A program made the position numbers and the translations under genes. A model generated the notes under the pieces. The model worked only from the letters and a program-made list of their open reading frames with translations. It searched no databases and was not told the DNA's origin. This document shows positions 1 through 10,839 of a stretch of DNA of 64,000 nucleotides, in pieces; position 1 is the first letter of the stretch; each line of letters opens with the position of its first letter. Source of the stretch: Brachypterus glaber (Eukaryota > Arthropoda > Insecta > Coleoptera > Kateretidae); NCBI GenBank assembly GCA_958510825.1, contig OY294050.1, positions 11,385,340 through 11,449,339 on the forward strand, written 5' to 3'.

Positions 1-754
1 ACCAAATCCATCATAGTTAAAGTGTAAGAATACAATATGGCAGTACTTATAGGCTATTTTCCAGCCGGGAAAAACCGATTTTAATACATAATGTGTCACA
101 TAAAATTATATCAACCTATGTGTGTATATTTATATGTATAGTGGACTGGGCGATAAAATTGTGCCTTTTATATATTATAGATCTATAGATCATATATTCT
201 TTCGAAAATAACCCCATAAAAATACTGTAAGCTCTCCCAGAGGTTGATAGGAAATCACTTTAGTATAAAAGCAAATTTATTTCGGCCAGTTTATGCGTTG
301 AAAGGGACTCTAACATTGCGCAAAGCATTTTCATAAATTTTCCCTCTGTTTGAATATACTTATAGGTACATACCAAGAGACAGAATTCTAAAATAAAATA
401 CCTTATTTATGACCGTTAATATCTATAAAACACACCACGAAAAAAGAAAAATATTGTCGTCAAAAAGAATATGTTTTCCTACGACCTAGTTAGTAGTTAG
501 TTCCTATTTTCCACCCTTTGCCTATGAAAACTGTTGGGAAGTGACAATCAGCTGATTTTAAATATCTGCTGTCAAAAAATTAGTAAACGTCAAACACATA
601 ACCTCAAATTGACAAACTAATTTTAAGATAATTTTTGCGTTTTTTTATGTTTAGGTGTTAGGTCGTAGGAAAAACAGTATAGGCATCTCGACGCAAATCA
701 TTTTCACGGCACTTCGAGCACTGAAAACTAGGTTCTCGTACTCGGTGCGTAATA
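1..754. other. upstream intergenic DNA, no gene seen
   Basis: AT-rich sequence without a recognisable coding frame or RNA. The only structure seen is an inverted repeat listed separately at 475-673. It lies about 13 kb upstream of the dac start. Confidence 0.6.
475..673. repeat. inverted repeat, possible short MITE
   Basis: TTTTCCTACGACCTA near 475 is mirrored by TAGGTCGTAGGAAAA ending near 673, giving about 15-bp perfect terminal arms around a 170-bp centre with no coding potential. No target-site duplication is evident, so this is a weak call for a non-autonomous DNA transposon. Confidence 0.3.
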
Positions 755-756
755 TA

Positions 757-987
757 CCGTTAACTAGGTTGACTTCGGACGGTGTGGGTGACTTCAGACA
801 CTTTTTCCAAAAACTCTCTCAAAGAACGAGTGCACAATTTGTGGGGTTTTGTGCACAGGTGGTGGGGTTCAGTTCCACAACTTGTGCACATAACCCCACA
901 ACTTTTGCACACGTGCTTTGGTTCAGAGATTTTTGCGGAAAAGTGTCCGAAGTCACCCACACCGTCCGAAGTCACCCCAGTTGACGG
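757..987. mobile_element. Tc1/mariner-type MITE, 231 bp
   Basis: Terminal inverted repeats begin CCGTTAACTAGGTTGACTTC at 757 and end with the complement of CCGTCAACTGGGGTGACTTC at 987. The arms match over about 50 bp with few mismatches. TA dinucleotides flank both ends (755-756, 988-989), as expected for Tc1/mariner-superfamily insertion. The centre holds imperfect repeats of a GTGCACAA/TTGTGGGGT motif, so the element is a nested palindrome. Open frames of 71-109 codons read through it on both strands because it is palindromic; they are not genes. Confidence 0.7.
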
Positions 988-1410
988 TACTCAAAAAAAT
1001 TATTTTTGGTTCCTTGTACTAATCAACTCTGTACGATGACTGGAACTTATAAAAACTCCAACTTATTACTCGAATATAACGTAACGTATAAACTAATGGG
1101 AATAGTTAATTGGAGTTTGTATATGTTATCATTCATCATATACAAAGGTAATTAGTGCAAGAAACCGAAAATGGATTTTTTTGAGATACGATGTTTCGTA
1201 ATTTACAGGGCGATACACTATTTTTTACACGATTTGCAATTTTTTTATCTACGGAAATATATTTAAACCCTTAAGCAATATATTGTTCTGTGATGTTTTC
1301 TAGTAGAGCGTAGAAGAAATACCTAAAATTATTTTATTATTATTTTTTATATTTTTGTGATTTTCATAAATATGAATATGCGCCTTCGCCAAAATTGCAT
1401 ATTTACGAAT

Positions 1411-2097
1411 ATACCGGGTGAGTTTTATTTATGTCCACCAATAAAATTAAGATTAATCTTCATTCGATAAAAACGAAACTCTTGAGATTTATATAATTTT
1501 ACATTGGCTATAAAATAGCGGATTTATTTTTTTGTTTCACTTCCAGTTTCACCGGAACTGGCATAAATATGTTTTTTTTTTTAATGGAACACCCTGTAAT
1601 TTTTTACATTTTTGATCTCAGCCGATAATTCTATGAATATTTTTTTTTCGGTTTTGTTTTTATCGTATAAAAATGAGTTAGACATAATTTACCTTCTTTT
1701 TACTTATTTAAACTAATATTAAAATAAAAATTTGATCAGTCAGCGATTTAGAGCTAAAAAAAAACGTTTTTTTGTCCAAAACTCCATTTTTTTGTATAGT
1801 ATTTTTTCTCTATTTTTTATGCCAAACTTACGAGATTTTACGGTAAATGGGGTAAAGTAAAAAAACAATCCATTTTTATACATAGAATTTTTGACCGAAT
1901 TCAAAAATATAAAAAAATACAGGGTGTTCCATTTAAAAAAACATATTTATGCCACTTTCTGCGAAACCGGAACAAAAAAATTAAATCCGCCATATTATAG
2001 CCAATGTAAAATTATATAAATCTCCAAAGTTTCGTTTTTATTGAATAAAGATTAATCTTAATTTTAGTGGTTGACATAAATAAAACTCACCTGGTAT
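1411..2097. mobile_element. long foldback element, ~690 bp
   Basis: ATACCGGGTGAGTTTTATTT at 1411 is mirrored by AAATAAAACTCACCTGGTAT ending at 2097. The arms continue inward for about 200 bp, through a segment with ACAGGGTGTTCCATTTAAAA that appears complemented on the other side near 1590-1600 and 1918-1940. The centre is T- and A-rich and non-coding. This is a large-arm foldback/MITE; no transposase is present, and the superfamily cannot be assigned. Confidence 0.7.
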
Positions 2098-2291
2098 GTA
2101 AAATTGTTATTTCAACGTTTCAGGTTAAATATTCAATAGTGCCTACTAGAAAAAATCTCCTTGTATATTGAGTAAAAAATTATAATATACAAAATATTAT
2201 CATTATTATTTTTATTCAAAGAAAAGGGAAGAGGGATATCCCTATTATTTCCAAAAGTAAAAATTGAATTTAAGTGTTATTGCCTAATCAC

Positions 2292-2413
2292 AAGCTCGCA
2301 TAAGAACATAAAACATAACAATGCGAAGCCGTGATTGGCTTGATGGGCCTCCATGTATCTTGTAAGCCAATCAAGGCAACGGATTCTTATGTATTATGTT
2401 CTTATGAAAGCTT
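2292..2413. mobile_element. short hairpin element, ~120 bp
   Basis: AAGCTCGCATAAGAACATAA at 2292 pairs with TTATGTTCTTATGAAAGCTT ending at 2413, and GTGATTGGCTTGATGG pairs with AAGCCAATCAAGGCA inside. The DNA folds on itself almost completely. A related end (GGCTCGCATAAGAACATAA) recurs near 29806, so it belongs to a dispersed family. Confidence 0.6.
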
Positions 2414-2660
2414 CTGGATATGCCTTTAACAAAGAAATTATATAAATAGGTACGGTAAAAAAGTTAAAAATTAAAAATTCTTAATGAATACCTATATGAA
2501 TAATATTTGTAAGAGAATATAATTTATATATATGTAGTATGCTGTACTGATAAGTGAAAATACCTTACCCCTACGATGTTTTTTTTACCCCTCTTTTCTC
2601 TAATCTAAAATCGTGCTTATTGTTTGCTTTTTAAATTATATTCTCTCCCTGAATATCATG

Positions 2661-2791
2661 ATATGAGTAAAATTTGAAAAAAAGCACCGGTACCTAACCT
2701 AGTATCACGAATTGATATCAATTCCTAACCTAGTATCACGAATTGATATTAGGTTAGGTACCGGTGCTTTTTTTTCAAATTTTACTCATAT
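2661..2791. repeat. near-perfect inverted repeat with duplicated centre
   Basis: Arms of about 40 bp, containing GCACCGGTACCTAACCT, lie at 2661-2700 and 2751-2791. Between them the 26-bp segment CCTAACCTAGTATCACGAAT plus six bases is duplicated in tandem. The same arm motif (ACCGATACCTAACCTAGTAT) recurs at about 2884-2905, suggesting that a terminal repeat of one element was locally duplicated and inverted. Confidence 0.6.
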
Positions 2792-2858
2792 TAATCCCAA
2801 TTTTTGGAAAATGCAACTCCTGCTAAAGCAGTCGTTGCATTTTCGTCATTGGGATTAA
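2791..2858. repeat. 68-bp hairpin with TTAATCCCAA ends
   Basis: TTAATCCCAA at 2791 pairs with TTGGGATTAA ending at 2858, and GAAAATGCAAC pairs with GTTGCATTTTC inside. It abuts the preceding inverted repeat and splits it from its third arm copy. It looks like a very small foldback insertion. Confidence 0.5.
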
Positions 2859-3394
2859 TATTCGTAAAACTTATGTAAAAAACCACCGATACCTAACCTA
2901 GTATCACTTATAATATTACCCCTGATAATATTTTATTTTTATTTGTGTATAAAAATATACCTATATATCATATTATAACAAAAAAAAACTAATCAAAAAG
3001 TAAATTGGTACTTTGGAAATTAAAAATATATATTAACTATTAGGTATTTAAATAAAAGTAAAATAATAAATGCAAAACGAATAAAAATTCGAAACTAATA
3101 TAACACTAATTTAAAAATATGTAATTAATAGCATACGATACTAATTTAGCAACTTTTTGATTTTTTCGTTTGAATAGGCCCGGCGTGAGAAAAGGCTCAC
3201 CCTTTTTTATAAATTACAATATTACAACTCTTTGTAATCAAATAATAAGACGTGTTACAAAAAAGCTGTCGACACGTTACCAAATTAGAAGCAAAACATA
3301 AATCATTATTTGACAACGGACGAATCAACCCTATAGTAAATATACGCACGGTCCAGTAGCGCCACAATGCATATAGTTTTCGAAGTAATTTTTA

Positions 3395-3540
3395 CCAGAG
3401 TTGTTAATTAAAAACCTTATTTTTAGTACAATTTTAAAGGGTCGTAACTCTCTTAGGGTTCGTTTCTGGACCTATGTTCCTATGCTGGTTTTCCATGTTT
3501 TGTGGTGTTGAGTCATCCCCTGTAATATATTCCATAAGAC
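3395..3540. repeat. fragment of dispersed GGGTCGTAGCTCCCTTAG family
   Basis: The stretch TTTTAAAGGGTCGTAACTCT followed by TTAGGGTTCGTTTCTGGACC matches the internal arm of the foldback elements at 27695-28404 and 60942-61485. Only one arm is seen here, so it is a truncated copy. Confidence 0.5.
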
Positions 3541-4249
3541 TGCAAACACCGTGAATAACTATTTAAGACCAAAAATTAAAAAAAAGTTTAAATTAACAGA
3601 AGTTTTAAACTAATTAAAGGACGAACTAAAAAAAACTTTTCATGTGAAATAAACCACTTACTCCGGCACTGTAATTGCACGTTTTCGTTTTTCAAGCCAG
3701 CATCTTGGGTTGCCCGTGTATACGCGGTCAAACCAAAAAGCGTCCTTATTGAAATTTCGCCAGAATCTCTCCTCGCGCCATATTGTCTAGTGATCCATCA
3801 TCCGACTGTCAGATGTTATTGTTGCGGAAATCTATATAGTTGGCTGCGATTGTTGTGTCACATCCGACTAACAGTGTGATCGTGCATAATTGCTCAACTT
3901 TAGAAGGCGAGCAGGGGATCAAATTGGCTTTGTGATGATTCAGATTATTTATTCAAAACGCCGTTAAAAAGTAAGACTTTAGTCAAACTTTACTTGATTG
4001 ATATGGAATGTAATTGTTGATTCCATTATAATATTAGTCCTTTATGGCATGCGGCATGCATACAATTTTATTATTATTTTTTTTTGCATTCCTGGATTTT
4101 TTACTATATTACAATTAGTCCAGTCAAATAACGAGGATTTCCCATGTTGAAATTCTAATAAATGCACACGGGCTGATAGTACACCCCTAGGATAAAATAG
4201 TTGTAGAATTTGTAGCATTTTTTTTTTTAAATACGCATTTTCATGAAAT
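3541..4249. other. non-coding, partly higher-complexity stretch
   Basis: 3680-3905 is less AT-biased than its surroundings and contains an imperfect palindrome, CATCCGACTGTCAGATG. No open frame or RNA gene is recognisable. Nature unknown. Confidence 0.4.
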
Positions 4250-5000
4250 AAATAAAGGGAGGTTGAAGCCTTCTACCCAGAAAAAGCAGTAAAGGGCGCC
4301 AAAATGAGCTTTTTTAAGGTATACCTTTAAATTCGTAAAAATTTTGGCCTGAGGCGCTAGAGGCTTCTTACGTTTTTGTGTAATTTATGTAATATGGAAT
4401 GTAAAACTGTTTTAAAATTAAAGTTTGTAAAAAAATATCTGCAGCATGCCGCATGCTGCGGTACTAGGGCTTTCTTGCATTTTTTTTGTGAAATTTTGAA
4501 TAATAAAACTGCTTAAAAATTAAAACAGATCATCAAGTTTGTAAAAATTTTCGCCTCTTGCCTTAGAAATTCGTAAAAATTAGCCTGCGGCGCTAGAGCT
4601 TTCTGGAATGTTTGTAAAATTTAGAAAAATAAAACTGTTTAAAAATTAAAATAGACCATCAAGTTTGGACTTTTTTATGTTTTTTTTTTTTATTTAAGAC
4701 TGTAGAACTTAAGCGTAAAAATTTTCACCTGCGGCGCTAGAGCTTTCTTGCATTCTGAAATTTTCATTAATAAAACTTTATAAATTAAAAAAAATCGCCT
4801 GTGGCACTAGTATTTTGTTACGTTTTTATAGAACTGCGGCGCTAGAGTTTCTTGTATTTTTGTAAAATTTTAAATTTAATTAATTTTAATTTAAAAGACT
4901 TGTTTAAAATTAAAATTAAATGAAAAAATCTATGCCTGCGGCGCTTGGGCTTTCTTACGTTTTTATATAATATTAAATTTTAGATTTTGGATTTTAACCT
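4250..5000 (+). repeat. degenerate tandem repeat, GCGGCGCTAGAG family
   Basis: The GC-rich motif CCTGCGGCGCTAGAGCTTTC (and variants) recurs at about 4350, 4585, 4725, 4795, 4825 and 4938, each followed by an AT-rich spacer with AATAAAACTGTTTAAAATTA. The spacing is irregular. The same motif forms a more regular array at 22330-23100. No coding frame is maintained. Confidence 0.65.
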
Positions 5001-5097
5001 CCCAGGACCATTTCCTGCAGTTAAAATAAGTTTTTTAGCAAAAAATCCAATTTTCGTTGACACCATTCTTTTTAAGTCACCACAAATGTTAGTTTTG

Positions 5098-5109
5098 CCC
5101 CCCCCCCCC
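5098..5109. repeat. poly-C tract
   Basis: A run of 12 C in an otherwise AT-rich region. A 13-base G run lies at 5511-5523, 400 bp downstream. Such runs are prone to assembly and replication slippage. Confidence 0.8.
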
Positions 5110-5536
5110 TCTGGCAAAATCTGAAATGACGCCCCTGTTCTTGTACAAAATTTAGAATATTGCTTTTTAGTAATATTTATTTAAATCAAGCAAATCCCTT
5201 CTAACCATCTGTTTTTTGACTGAGCTAATAGTTATATGGAAATATATGCGAAATGCAGACAAAATCTGCGTTCTTACTAATATTTCCGTGCCCGGTCATT
5301 AATCATTGCGATTCAAAAAGACGTTCGCACCGCGTGCGAAGTTATGATAACCGTATGGCCACCTTTACCGCCTCCTAGACGTTCCTATATCTAAAAACAT
5401 TGCCCGTACAAATTGTGAAAAAGAGTATGAAGAAATTCGATTTCAAAATAAATAGACGCTGACGATACTGTTGTTCTTTTTGAGGGTGACTCCTGGGAAG
5501 ATGTTTTTGCGGGGGGGGGGGGGCGAACTCGGGGTG

Positions 5537-6269
5537 CAAGAAGTCTCTGCTTGGCTAAATGAAAGCCTTCTTAGTTTAAATATAGCTAAAACTCATTTTA
5601 TTACTTTTTCGCCTACGTCTGTTGGTCAATCTGCCTTGGATACGCTAAAAATTCAAGACAGTGCTTGTACAAATTTTAATATTTGTCAGTGTAGTCGCGT
5701 TGATAAAGTTCAAACTATCAAGTACTTAGGTATAATGATTGACCAACATTTAAAATGGGAAGCTCACGTTACAAGTATAGTAAAAAAACTAAGAATACTT
5801 TTTTCAAATTCTATCAAATAAGGGACTTTTTAGATTAAAAAAATCTGCTAATTGTTTACAATTCTTTAGTATGGTATAACTGCATGAGGAGGGTGCTATA
5901 ACAATGTTATGAATACCTTAGAAACTACCCAAAACAAAATTCTAAGAATTATTTTCAAGAAACCTAGACTATATTCTACTGAAATACTGTATAAAGAAGC
6001 AGATTTGCTTAAAGTTAGAATTTTATATGTTATTCAATGTACTTTTTAGACAAATAAAAATAAAAATGATACCTCTTTTCTTAAACATAATGTAAGCTCT
6101 AACTTTTTAGCCATACAAGCCATACAAGAATAATTTTGCCCAAAGAACTGCCTTTTATTTCGCAACCAAATTTAATAATTTATTACCTAGAGAGTTAAGT
6201 CAAATAATGCTTAAAAATAATTATAATAAATTTAAAATTGAAGCCAAACGTCATATTTCATTATTTTAA
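5537..6269 (+). pseudogene. non-LTR retrotransposon reverse transcriptase, C-terminal remnant
   Basis: Three blocks resemble the thumb and C-terminal part of Jockey/I-type non-LTR reverse transcriptases. Block 1 (5537-5818) has WLNESLLSLNIAKTHFITF and later KYLGIMIDQHLKWEAHV, the classic YLG-x-x-[IL]D-x-x-L-x-W motif. Block 2 (5909-6046) has QNKILRIIFKKPRLYSTE. Block 3 (6123-6266) has FNNLLPRELSQ. Blocks 1 and 2 are in the same frame but separated by several stop codons; block 3 needs a frameshift. The catalytic FADD-type motif and everything upstream are missing, and the 5' junction is a G13 tract, so this is a 5'-truncated dead copy. The AT-rich DNA after 6269 may be its 3' UTR. Confidence 0.75.
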
Positions 6270-7080
6270 ACTAGCTTTTAAGTATAATATCTGAATAATA
6301 ATTTAAAAAAACTTGCTCTTTGCTTTGCTTTTCCCCAATTTTTAAATGTAAATTTTTGTTCATTCTATTTCCTACGCCTTTTAAAATGATTGTTGTTGTA
6401 GTTGTGTTTTATTTTTTTTTTCAGTTTTAGTGAAAAAAGGAAACTACTTAATATTTAATTTATGCACTAATCTGATGCAAAACTTTCTTAATTTTATTAC
6501 AGTGAAGAAAAGTATTTAATCTTAAGTTGGTTATCTCACACAAACTATAGTTTAGATGACATACCAAAAAAAAAGTCAATAACAAACTAAAATTATACAT
6601 AGTTTTTATTATTCTTAAGAATAATTGTTAAATTATGCTCTTATATAAATATTTGTGTAATATATAGAAGAAAATTAAATTATTTCATTTTATGATGAAA
6701 CCAGAAGAAAATTTTTATTTAGAAATACAATTGGTTTTCCATCTGGTTTCAATCTGGCTTCCATGTATGTATTCAGGTAATTAAAACCAGATATATCGAT
6801 AGGATTCGAATCTGAAAAACCAGATATGAATACACCATCACGATACATAAACCAGGTTAAAAAAAATTAGATAAAAATTAATTCAGATTCAAATTATTGG
6901 CGGGAAATGTTTCAAGGTTTGAGGGCGCAAATAGCGGGTGTTTAAGCAAAGATAGGATGTTACGTCCTTTTATTTGCACAGTATTTGTAAGAAGCGTGGT
7001 CGATTTCTTGCAGCTCATTTCAATGTGTCATTGATGAATAATATTGAAATTGTACACTTTTAAAAGAACAAAAAACTCGA
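6270..7080. other. non-coding, no clear feature
   Basis: AT-rich. It may include the 3' tail of the reverse-transcriptase remnant. Around 6690-6870 the word AACCAGA and its complement TCTGGTT recur several times in both orientations, suggesting a small degraded inverted-repeat element. No gene is seen. Confidence 0.4.
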
Positions 7081-7664
7081 TCACCCTAAACAATTGCCAT
7101 TTTTTAAATTCAAATATTTCGAAAACTACTCAACGAATATAATTAATTCTTTTTTGTTTTAAAGCTTAAACTTTCTCGACTTTTGTTTTTATTTAAAATA
7201 ATTTAAAAAAGATTTTTTTTATTAACATCAACAAAAAATGTGCAACTATGTTTTTAGCCCCATCTTCTAGGAATTGTGCGTAAATTAAATTAAAAACATT
7301 TTCTGTTGATTTTATTTTATATTTACAATTTTGGCGCTATTATAGATCAAAATTGACATCGTCCCCCCATTTTGCACGTCCCTGGTTAAAATTACCATAA
7401 AAAAATACATAAAATAATAACCTTTTAAAGGTTATAATATCAATGTTAAGGCAAGTGCAAACATTAGTTGCTGTGGTTTATTAAAAACCCTATAATAGGG
7501 TTCCCGAGATATTAAATAAAAACCACTTTTTAGATGTCCCCTTAGCAGGGTCTTAGCTTCTTAGGACTTATTTCCGGACCAACCTTTAAAGGAACTTTTT
7601 TTTCATATTTTTGGACTTGGAATCACCCCTTAAAATTTTGTACCCTATTTCTGAATCACCCTAT
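7080..7664. mobile_element. foldback element, degraded copy
   Basis: Shares with the complete element at 50033-50783 the internal CCCCCATTTTGCACGTCCCT block, the GGTTCCCGAGATATTAAATA block, and a terminal arm with TTCCGGACCAACCTTTAAAG. The right end, GTACCCTATTTCTGAATCAC at 7640-7660, reappears complemented at 29100-29135. The left end is eroded. Confidence 0.5.
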
Positions 7665-7968
7665 ACAAATAATAAAATCGATAAGGTATCTGTCTGTCTC
7701 CCGCATAGCACAAAACAGTTCTAAGAATATTTTTAAAATAAATATTGGGAATGTTGTATGCTTTTAAGAACATGAGATGTTTTACTTAGAACGTTCTTAG
7801 AAGGAAGAATTTTAATAATGCGAGAGCTTCTATGATCATTCTAAAAAAAATCTTGCAGAATATGCCCAGTATCTTCTTATAACTTGCAAAACTATCTAAC
7901 CTAATTTATAATCTGTCAAATCCAAAGTAGTCAATGTCCAGAATAGTGACATGTGTAATAATGACATT

Positions 7969-8004
7969 GTGTGCTACAAAACAATGCATTGTTTTGTAGC
8001 ACAC
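7969..8004. repeat. perfect 36-bp palindrome
   Basis: The strand reads identically in both directions, with half-site GTGTGCTACAAAACAATG. Outside it GACATT and ATTAATGTC extend the symmetry imperfectly. It can extrude as a loopless cruciform. No gene is attached. Confidence 0.85.
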
Positions 8005-8199
8005 ATTAATGTCTTAAACTATTATATAATAGACAACATTTAAATTCAGGAATAATAACATTTTCATGCATTCATTTGTTTGTATACAGGTTCGTACCTT
8101 TCTATGCTTACAATACAATCTTACATAGCTAACAAACACTAAACTTAATAAAATCACCAATCAGTAGACTTAGGTCTATAATTATAATCAAATAACACG

Positions 8200-8470
8200 A
8201 TTGGAATCAAGCGCCCCAAAAATTACCTTTACTGAAAAAAACTTTATCACTGACGGTTTCTACTAAACTTGGCGCCCCTACAAAAGAAAATTGGCGCTCC
8301 AATAAATTACCAGGGAGGCTTAGCGAAAACGCCAAGGCGCCCCTGCAAAAAAATTGACGCTCCAAAAATTACCTTTACGAAAAACAGCTTTACCCCTGTA
8401 CCCCTGACGGTTTCTACCAAACTTGGCTCAAAAGAAAATTGGCCTCCCAAAAAAATGCCAGGGGGGGCTG
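8200..8470. repeat. degenerate tandem repeat (GGCGCCCC / CTGACGGTTTCTAC)
   Basis: Blocks such as CTGACGGTTTCTAC(T/C)AAACTTGG, AAAGAAAATTGG and GCTCCAAAAATTACCTTTAC recur two or three times within 270 bp. The 88-codon open frame across it follows from the repeats, is rich in K and P, and has no known domain. Confidence 0.5.
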
Positions 8471-9153
8471 AGCACCCAAAATTCATAATATACTATAAAC
8501 AACTAGTAGGTACTAGAATTTTTACACACCTTTGACACGGGAAATTTTGATCCTTTTAAATGTTTTTTTTTTTTTAGATTTAGCACGTCATTCTTCGTAA
8601 GTAGATTAACACGATTCTGTGATAAAAATTGCCAAAATGTGTACGAATTTTTTATAGTGTAGTTTTTCGTAATAGATGTCCTAATCGCAAATAAATACTG
8701 TCGTCGAAAAAGAAAAAAGAATCACTGTCTCTCCCCATTATCGTCAAGGTTAAATTGTGGTAAAACCTTCGAAAAATATTGCGTAGGGGCGAGCTTTTAC
8801 CCTAAAACTAGTTACTCAGTTCGAGTTCATCCGTTAAATGCCTGTAGGCTGACAATGAACCCTGTTTTGGCCCACTGTAGGCCACCACTAACCTACTGAC
8901 CGTTTTATTAAAACTTAATTTGGGGAATTTAGCACTAGCAAAAAGATTTGAGGGGACTGACTCAGAGTTTCTATAATTCTCAGTTCTATTATAGAACTTA
9001 GAATCTTAGAGATAACTTCTATAGGTACATTCTTTTTTAACTTGGTACTAAGGACTACTTAAAACAACTTTTTTTTGCCAAGGACTACTTAGTAAGTAAG
9101 TAGGTATTAAAAAAAAAAATATGAATTTGTGATTATTATCATTAGGTACCTAC

Positions 9154-9376
9154 ACTGTAAAAAGTAAACAGAATATTCAGTTACAAATAGATAGGAAATC
9201 GGAAGATATTATGCTATACAATTTTACTTTATTTTTTGCTAAAAAGACTATAGCTCTAAAGTCACTTTAACGGACATGAAATTTTGAGCGTTTTTAACGA
9301 AAAAAGTACAATTGTATAGGATAATAACTTACTTCCTATCCATTTGTAACTGAATGTTTAGTTTGCTTTTTACAGT
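9154..9376. mobile_element. MITE with ACTGTAAAAAG termini, ~223 bp
   Basis: Left arm ACTGTAAAAAGTAAACAGAA then TTCAGTTACAAATAGATAGG is mirrored by CCTATCCATTTGTAACTGAA and TTTGCTTTTTACAGT at the right. The arms run about 70 bp, with a further pairing TGCTATACAATT / AATTGTATAGGA. No transposase. Confidence 0.65.
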
Positions 9377-9417
9377 ACTAGTTTGATTATTAAATACACA
9401 GGCTTAGTGGGGAGACT

Positions 9418-9545
9418 AACACCCCTACTCTCAGCTTCCCTACTCTTTAACATTCCTACTCCACAACATCCCTATTCTACAACAATCCTACTTCTTAAGA
9501 TCCCTACTCCTTAGCACCCGTACTCCCAAATAACCCTACTTCGGA
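9418..9545. repeat. minisatellite, ~16-bp unit CCCTACTCCTTAACAT
   Basis: Seven or eight diverged copies of a CCCTACTCnnnAnCAT-like unit in tandem on the + strand, strongly C/T-skewed. No coding role apparent. Confidence 0.65.
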
Positions 9546-9609
9546 CTATATGAACTAGATTAGACACTCAAACAAATATTTGTTATGGTAATTAGAACTG
9601 TAAATAGTA

Positions 9610-10323
9610 CAGTGTGTATATTAAGTCTGGAATCACCCGATTAACTTTTCAGTTATGTAGCGTTGGACGTTTCGATTTTTATTTTTTATTTTGAAAATTT
9701 TGGTGTAAAAAAAGTTATTAAAATTTTCACCCCCTTGCACCTCCCATCACAACTTCTTTTTTTCAAATAGCAACCTACGCTTTGTGATACATCGTTGGAA
9801 GGGGCTTTAAAAATATGGGTGGCTATGGTGGCAAATGAATGGGAGGGTGTCAGGAGGTGAAAATTGTGATAACATTTGGTGTAAAGCAATATTTTCAAAA
9901 TAAAAAATAAAAATCGACCTCTCTGAATTTTTTCATTAACTTGTAACAGTAAATGCTCAGACAGGTCGATTTTTATTTTTAATTTTGCAAATTTTGGTTT
10001 GCACCCAATGTTATCACAATTTTCACCCATTTCATTTTTTTTTTCAATTAGCAACCCTTTTTTAAAGGACCTTTGCCAAATTAGGCTGTATCATACACCG
10101 TTAGAAAGCTTATTAAATAACCTTTCCAACGATGTGTTACAAAGGGTAGGTTGCTGTTTGAAAAAAAAAGTTGCGATGGGAAGCTGCAAGGAGGTGAAAA
10201 TTTTGTTAACTTTTTTTGCACCAAAATTTGCAAAATTAAAGATAAAAATCGACCTGTCCGAGGGTTTTCTTAAAAGACTTATAACTGAAAAGTTAATCGG
10301 GAGTTTCCAGACTTATTGTACTG
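9610..10323. mobile_element. four-arm foldback element, 714 bp, TA-flanked
   Basis: Outer ends carry AGTCTGGAATCACCCGATTA on the left and its near complement ending CAGACTTATTGTACTG on the right. TA lies at 9608-9609 and 10324-10325, as in Tc1/mariner insertions. Inside, the block with CGATTTTTATTTTT, CACCTCC and GCAACCTACGCTTTG occurs four times in alternating orientation, so each half folds on itself as well as on the other half. The two open frames of 109-122 codons read through this palindromic DNA and are not genes. Confidence 0.7.
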
Positions 10324-10839
10324 TATAATAACTTACTAAAACAAAGTTCTGTTTAATTTCGGTGGTGAAAAAAAAAATACATTTGAGTTTACTTGAACCA
10401 AAAAAAAAAACAAGTTTGTATCCGATTTTTTCCCTAAAAGCTGATTGTTCTTAGTTTAAACATATGGTAGAACATTTATCGCCATTTAATAAAGTTAAAC
10501 CGCATATAAATAATTAATTTAAAAATAAAAACTGCAATTATAATAGCGTAATTACACATAATTTAAGATAAAGTTATGGAAAGAATGAAAAGAAAAAGAA
10601 TATCAGTTTAACCATTTAAATATTTTCTATGATAATTTATTATTATTACTAATACCATTAAATTTTAATAATATATTTTAAACGTACTTGTGTATGGTAA
10701 GCTTTTAGACCGCGTACAAATTAAAAACATTCTTCGTCTATCAAAGCATTTAATCTTAAGTTTATGTATTATTATTCAGCTGCCTTTAAAGTATTATGTG
10801 TTTCCGAAAGATGGCCGTAACTACATTTGTTTTACAGGA

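Noticed and set aside
655..1039. Three overlapping frames of 71-109 codons on both strands
   Set aside because: They read through a palindromic MITE, which gives open frames on both strands by symmetry.
9686..10328. Two frames of 109-122 codons on opposite strands
   Set aside because: They lie in a four-arm foldback element and mirror each other's peptide words.
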